From: Homalodisca vitripennis
Lineage: Eukaryota > Arthropoda > Insecta > Hemiptera > Cicadellidae
Assembly (NCBI RefSeq): GCF_021130785.1
Contig: NC_060208.1
Coordinates: 171,920,501 to 171,984,500, forward strand
DNA: 64,000 nucleotides
Direction: 5' to 3'
The notes under the pieces are model-generated. The model did not search any database and was not told the origin of the DNA. It saw nothing but the letters and a program-made list of their open reading frames with translations. Shown one piece after another: positions 59,001-64,000 of this stretch. Positions within the stretch are counted from its first letter, which is position 1. Every line of letters starts with the position of its first letter. The position numbers and the translations under genes are program-made.

Positions 59001-60589
59001 TGTGATGTAATAACCCCGTTCAATTTTTATTTTCTAATCTTACGTTTAGCGCATAAAAAGCTTTTAGTTTCTGAAGTTTGATGCTACCTATGTGAAGTCT
59101 TTAATATGCAAAAAACACCACTTTAATATACGTTAGGGAGATGCAGGTTGTTTCTTATTGGACAATGCTTATTACTTTAAAGAGGCAGCTCATTAAGAGA
59201 CATTTTTGTTTAACTTACACGAGGATAAGTTACAAATAGAAATATTCAATTACAATCAGGATAATATCAACTACAAGTAGGATATTTTAACAATCTTTAA
59301 ATTATTCATTTAAAGTATTGTAGACAACTTTATACCCAGGTCTAAATAAAAACTGTTGATGTACATAAGTGAAAGCTTCAGGGAGTGACATCTTTTGTAA
59401 TGATTTATAAATCACAAATAAGGAAATTACATATGATTAAAATATAATTTTTAAGACGGCACGCTTTTAAAATAAAATATTACTTAAGGAAACGCCATTT
59501 GTTGTAAATAAAAATGTCATTCCCTCCAGTCATCTTCATACACATACCACAAAAGATGCATTGGTTTTTCTTTGCCACTGATTACAAAATGTTCCTAAGT
59601 TCTGCTTCAAAAGTCCACATTCACTATGGAACGATTCAAAATGATTCTATTTCTTCTTCAGTATTTAGAAAATATATCTATTTCAAAGAGCCAAAGCTAA
59701 ACACTTTTTTAATTGAAACAAATTATCTAAACCGAACACCTTAAGATTTAATTTAAGAACACGATTCAAAATCTTTTAAAATCCAATATACAATTATTGC
59801 CATTCTGTTTTTAGAGAAACAACGCAGTGTAGCAGGAGTTTGTTGGTTGCCAAAAAGTACTTTAAAACGTGTTAAATGTTTAGAATGATATGAAGGAGAC
59901 AAATGTGTTCAATATACGTAAACTCCCATATAACTTTGGCAATAAGTTGGTACATTAAGACCTGATAAATATTATTCAATAACTATACAATAACCATCCG
60001 TTATTAAATTTCTAAACATTTCAGAGATTTATTATAGTATTCATAAAATGTTTTCAACTATTCTAAATATTTATTTTTTATGTATTTTTCCTCATTACTT
60101 CTTTTCATATAATATTATTTTTATCTTATGTACGTCTGCAGGTAGTGATAACAACTATTTTCCAATTTAAGTTTTATTTATGCACCTTGTTAGAATTAAT
60201 GCACAGAGTTCGATAACATAGAAAAACACAGTTGACTGACAGGTTTTGTAAAACTTGGAGTTGCACAAACGTACCTGTATATTTAGGGGATTCCTTGTGT
60301 TTTCTTACATACAAAAGTATTGCAAAATAGAGTAAAAAGTGGTTAATTGTTGACTTTTCTTTCAACATTCGTAACCAATAACGCCTATACATTCATCTCA
60401 CTAGCCAATTTTCCAATCTATAGATTTTTCAAGGAAATTATCCAGGAGGAAAAATATCAGAATTACAAATAACAGAAATTTATAATTTTACAATTACGTT
60501 ATCTCATTTTGCTTATATTATTTACCATGAGACCAGTCGGATTCTACATCAAGGTTTATGTTCAAAATTATTCATTATTTTATTGGATG
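59001..60589. other. AT-rich stretch, no gene seen
   Basis: A 76-codon plus frame at 59514-59744 and a 72-codon minus frame at 60174-60392 are unrecognised and without domain features. Confidence 0.4.
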
Positions 60590-61205
60590 AGCCACTTGAG
60601 GGGCTGAAAAAATCATTTCTGTCTGTCTTCTGTACGTCAGTTCGCTCGATATCTCGAGAAAAAACTGGCTAGACTTGTAAATCTTGCATCAAGCTTAAAT
60701 TCTATACAGGCAATATCGAGTTTTATGATTGTGCATGTCATTCCAGGAATATTGGCTGAGTGTTATGGAACAATTTGGTATATTTTGTTTGGGAATATTA
60801 ATATCATTGGGAGTATAACAGGAACGAGAAAATCGTATTCAACTAAATTTGTAAAAAACGACGTAATATTTTAACATGTGATATAGTAATATATGTAGCT
60901 TACCTATCCGTCCGGTAGACTTTAGAGTTTGTGTATTAAATTTAGTTTCTGCATACACAAGAACGAGTTTTATATTATTATGCATATCATTGATGGAATG
61001 TGGCTGAGCGTTATTAAAGCCTATTACTTAGTAGGCTAGCAATATTTCCCTTCGGTCTGCTAGGGAAATAAACATTTTTTCTGTCTAATAAGGCGTCTGT
61101 CCGAAGGATATCTCAAAGATGAAATTAGCTACTTACTAACTTGAAATTATTCATGCAACCTTACTGAAGCTATATTGTGTGGCATACCTCTACAATGTTT
61201 TAAAA
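60590..61205 (+). mobile_element. dispersed repeat family A, two-module copy
   Basis: Module one (60590-60890) has CTTGAGGGGCTGAAAAAATC, TCTGTCTGTCTTCTGTACG, CAGTTCGCTCGATATCTCGA and TATTGGCTGAGTGTTATGG, closing with AACATGTGATATAG. Module two (60970-61205) has ATGTGGCTGAGCGTTATTAA, GCCTATTACTTAGTAGG, TCGGTCTGCTAGGG, GTCTGTCCGAAGGATATCTC and a TGTGTGGCATACCTCTACAATG-type end, the counterpart of the ends at 39540 and 56745. Confidence 0.65.
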
Positions 61206-62249
61206 TGTTTATAGTGTATTTATAATCGTATTTACTGGAGGAATACTTTCAAATTTTTACATAGACGTGCAATAATGATGTGCATATAGACGTGAAATAG
61301 CAAAGTTATTGCAAGCAACATAAGACGTGCAATACAAAGTTTCTTGTCATGGGTTTTACACAAAGGTGAAATAAGGACATAATCGAGCCTGTAACATATA
61401 GCTTCTTTCCGTCTTTAGTCCGGGAAGTAAGTATTTATACCAATATTATCCGCATATTCCCAGGTAAGGTTACATATATCAAACTAACGCAAGGGTTAAT
61501 TAAACAGGGGTAGTGATAATATTATTTATCATACATATCTAACTGAGTGTCTTGTATATAGTATGGCATTTAAACATATATCTATAGTTTTTTAAATACA
61601 ATTTTTTATATCCCAAACTTGGTGTTTCCCTAACTAAGAGAACTTCACAAAGTAAATTCTAGTTTTGGAACATACATCGATAGCAAATGTCCAAAATTCT
61701 GGTACCTTATAATATGTTTGTTTCAATTAATGGTTTCTATTGCATATTCATAAAAATGAAGAACTACATCTTTCCCCACAAACATTACACTTAAGTTAAA
61801 AGCTTTATCTATTAAGAACCCTTTAATTAACGAAGTAACATGACATTACTTGTATACGAATGTTGCTCATCAGTATTAGCAAAGATAATTTTTAGACTTT
61901 TTAGAGTGCTTAGTAAAAATTATAGCCTAAGAGCAGTTAGCCAATTTTCATTGTACAAAAACATCAGAACTAAACACAACTAAACCGTCAGACATTATAA
62001 ATGGTAACATCTGCTAACGAGATAAAGAGACAAGTTTTGCCATTAACAGCCAGTTAGCTGGTCTTTAAATGTGACTTATGGACCAATATGACTTAAGTGT
62101 GTCAAAAAGAAATGGTCTGATACAAAGTCTTGTTTAAAGGTTTTAACCCTTTCGATACCCTCTTATTTCGACACCCATAAAACTAGTGCGCCTCAGTGTT
62201 CTTTTTCAGGCGAAATTACTCTATTCATTCACGAGAAACTAATTGCAAT
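61206..62249. other. AT-rich stretch, minor local repeat
   Basis: A word AGACGTGCAATA / AGACGTGAAATA repeats three times between 61263 and 61335. Otherwise nothing. Confidence 0.4.
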
Positions 62250-62660
62250 GTTATAATTGGTTGGCAAATTGGATCTCGGCTCCAATACTAATATAAGCAA
62301 CTCGTCTGATCGTAGTCGTAGAAGCAAACTCGATACTTAAGAGATCTTTGTATCCCCGACGCCTTTGTGGCTCGAGTGGTCAGCAGCTAAAGACCCTAAC
62401 AAGGTCAGCAGATAACGAGCACATCCCCCGCAAGCTCACGGCTACATCGCCCGCAAATAAAGCTACTTTTACACCGGCTTTTCAGAGATTTGCCTGCTAC
62501 CCGTTACTAATAGGGTAAACATCCCTCTCGGACAAGAGACGCCCCTTCCCCTCTCGCGCACTGACAGACCACGCAAAGTGGACAATCCTGTGATGTTCGC
62601 TTTGCTGGGAACGTTTTTGAAAGGTTTTCGTCAAAGTATTACAAGACGTCCATTCGTTAT
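62250..62660. promoter_or_regulatory. GC-richer non-coding island
   Basis: Includes TCCCCGACGCCTTTGTGGC (TCF/Sox-like CTTTGTG), GGTCAGCAGATAACGAGC (GATA-type), CCCGCAAATAAAGCTAC and ACAAGAGACGCCCCTTCCCC. Candidate regulatory element; the 66-codon minus frame at its right half is not recognisable. Confidence 0.3.
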
Positions 62661-63090
62661 ACTGTGTTATCGTTCGAACAGAAGTAAAGGACAACACTTA
62701 TTATTTGTAATACGTATAAATGTTTAAAAGGGAAGGAAGTATAAATACGGCTACCTCCTCACACTTAATGCGTTCAGAAACCAGGAGTCAATTAAGCAGA
62801 GAATCTCTTTAAGATAGAATAAATGAATTTAAACTCCTAGTAGTTATTACTAGGACACTGAATCAACAAAAAAAAGTCAGTAAGCAAACGAATGCAATTT
62901 TGTTGAGATTACTTGTGACGTCCTTAATGTTAATTTTGAAGTCTCGATAAATAAATAAATATAAAAAAATAATAATTTGTTGCTCTAACACAAAGTGGCG
63001 TAACATCCGTAATTACAAAACAGTAACTGTTCCTACGCATTGATTAAAACCACACGAAAAAGGTAAACCATTAAATGTAATGAATTTTCA

Positions 63091-63093
<3 letters not shown>
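62661..63093. other. AT-rich stretch, nothing seen
   Basis: No supported frame or repeat. Confidence 0.5.

Positions 63094-63158
<65 letters not shown>
63094..63158. repeat. (TA)n microsatellite
   Basis: About 32 uninterrupted TA dinucleotides, the longest of the four in the window. Confidence 0.95.
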
Positions 63159-63159
<1 letters not shown>

Positions 63160-63489
63160 CCCACGCCTATAACTATTCTTCTTGCAAAAGGTTTACATTG
63201 AGGCATAATTTTAAGTTTCAGACCACTTAGACTGCCATGGTAAATATCTTATTTGCCCTTTTCTTATTTATATTTCTTCAGAAAAAGAATGTAATACTGT
63301 TTTTATCATTATTCGGTTATATTGAAAACAACACAGCTTTTGTCGCAATTCTCGACAGTATTATTTCTAGTTCATACTTCTTGCGTTAATGTCCGAAAAA
63401 TAATTTCTTTTGATTAAATATATTTATTAAACATCTATGATTTTAAAGAAGGTCGTAATAAAAAAGTATCTGAATCGCCAAATGAATAT

Positions 63490-64000
63490 CCCAAGAAAAC
63501 ATTATATATGTTGAAATCTTCTCTTTTTGTTGCGCCAGGTCTAGTAATTTTTGGCCTAAGTACTATCTTCATTGAAGAGTTTGGTGTATCGGCACATTTC
63601 CTTGCGCCCCATGTCGAAGCAGCTTCCTTTCATCAAGCGAGCATAAATATCTTAATAACATATAACATCTTATTTTTCACAGTAAGATGTCTCCGATTTT
63701 TCTGGAGATCAGACATGGTCATCGAGAGACACTCTACGCAAAAATTGCTGCAGTCCCAGCAGCGTGAGATCTCCAGCAAGGACACCACTTGAAAAATATA
63801 TCCTACGCGAACGTCCCATAAAACGTTCCTGAAATCAGTTTCCTGATCATCGTGTGTAATAAACTCCAACCCATGCTAAATACTCTGTTTCCCTCAGTCA
63901 GGTTTGGAAGATGAATCCTTCACACAGGGTTTCATCAAAATCTTTTCTTGAGATCATCAACACCCTTAACCTTGACATCATAAGGGTCATTGAAAGACAT
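63490..64000. other. mid-GC region at the right edge, unassigned open frames
   Basis: Overlapping frames are open on plus (63508-63792, preceded by a polypyrimidine tract and GCGCCAG at about 63538) and minus (63633-63869; also GDLTLLGLQQFLRRVSLDDHV in another minus frame at 63715-63777). Composition is closer to old coding or transposon DNA than to the AT-rich background. I recognise no family, and the frames on both strands exclude each other. It may be a decayed element cut by the window edge. Confidence 0.25.

Overview
The window reads as nuclear DNA of an animal, most likely an insect. It is strongly AT-rich, has long (TA)n microsatellites, no compact operons, large satellite-like arrays, decayed transposons and very little recognisable coding sequence. 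The repeat content (a pogo/Tigger-type transposon with a PHD-like finger, a 5S-rRNA-derived SINE head, dispersed repeats carrying CTGTCTGTC followed by GATATCTC) recalls hemipteran genomes. That placement is an impression from memory, not a result. No bacterial, plasmid or CRISPR-type system is present. Layout: positions 1-155 may hold the 3' end of a plus-strand gene. Positions 4041-8859 form a nested transposon: an element with ~70 bp inverted ends and nine copies of a 136 bp unit, split by a 3188 bp pogo/Tigger-like element (5575-8762) with a frame-broken transposase. Positions 10680-11874 are a GC-rich array of 154 bp units. Positions 12390-13426 hold the 3' ends of two dead non-LTR retrotransposons. 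Positions 14300-25100 contain a foldback element, a tRNA-like SINE fragment, a 46 bp array (21040-22090), a 30 bp palindromic array and dispersed repeats. A decayed mariner-like element occupies 32731-33673 and a 5S-derived SINE 40070-40275. Host coding signal is sparse. The best candidate is a first coding exon of a CD36/SNMP-type scavenger receptor at 41371-41506 (+), with an N-terminal membrane segment and a splice donor at the position usual for the family. A second, unassigned candidate exon lies at 56972-57135 (+). The rest looks like a gene desert or very long introns in which about twenty GC-richer islands of 200-500 bp stand out from the AT-rich background. They are rich in homeodomain (TAATTA), Sox-like, E-box (CAGCTG, CACGTG) and GATA-like words and have no convincing reading frames; they are candidate cis-regulatory elements. 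The strongest structural observations are the nested transposon, an 86 bp array with a 172 bp higher-order period and Pol III-like boxes (48731-49420), and a dispersed repeat whose long copies share a two-module architecture.
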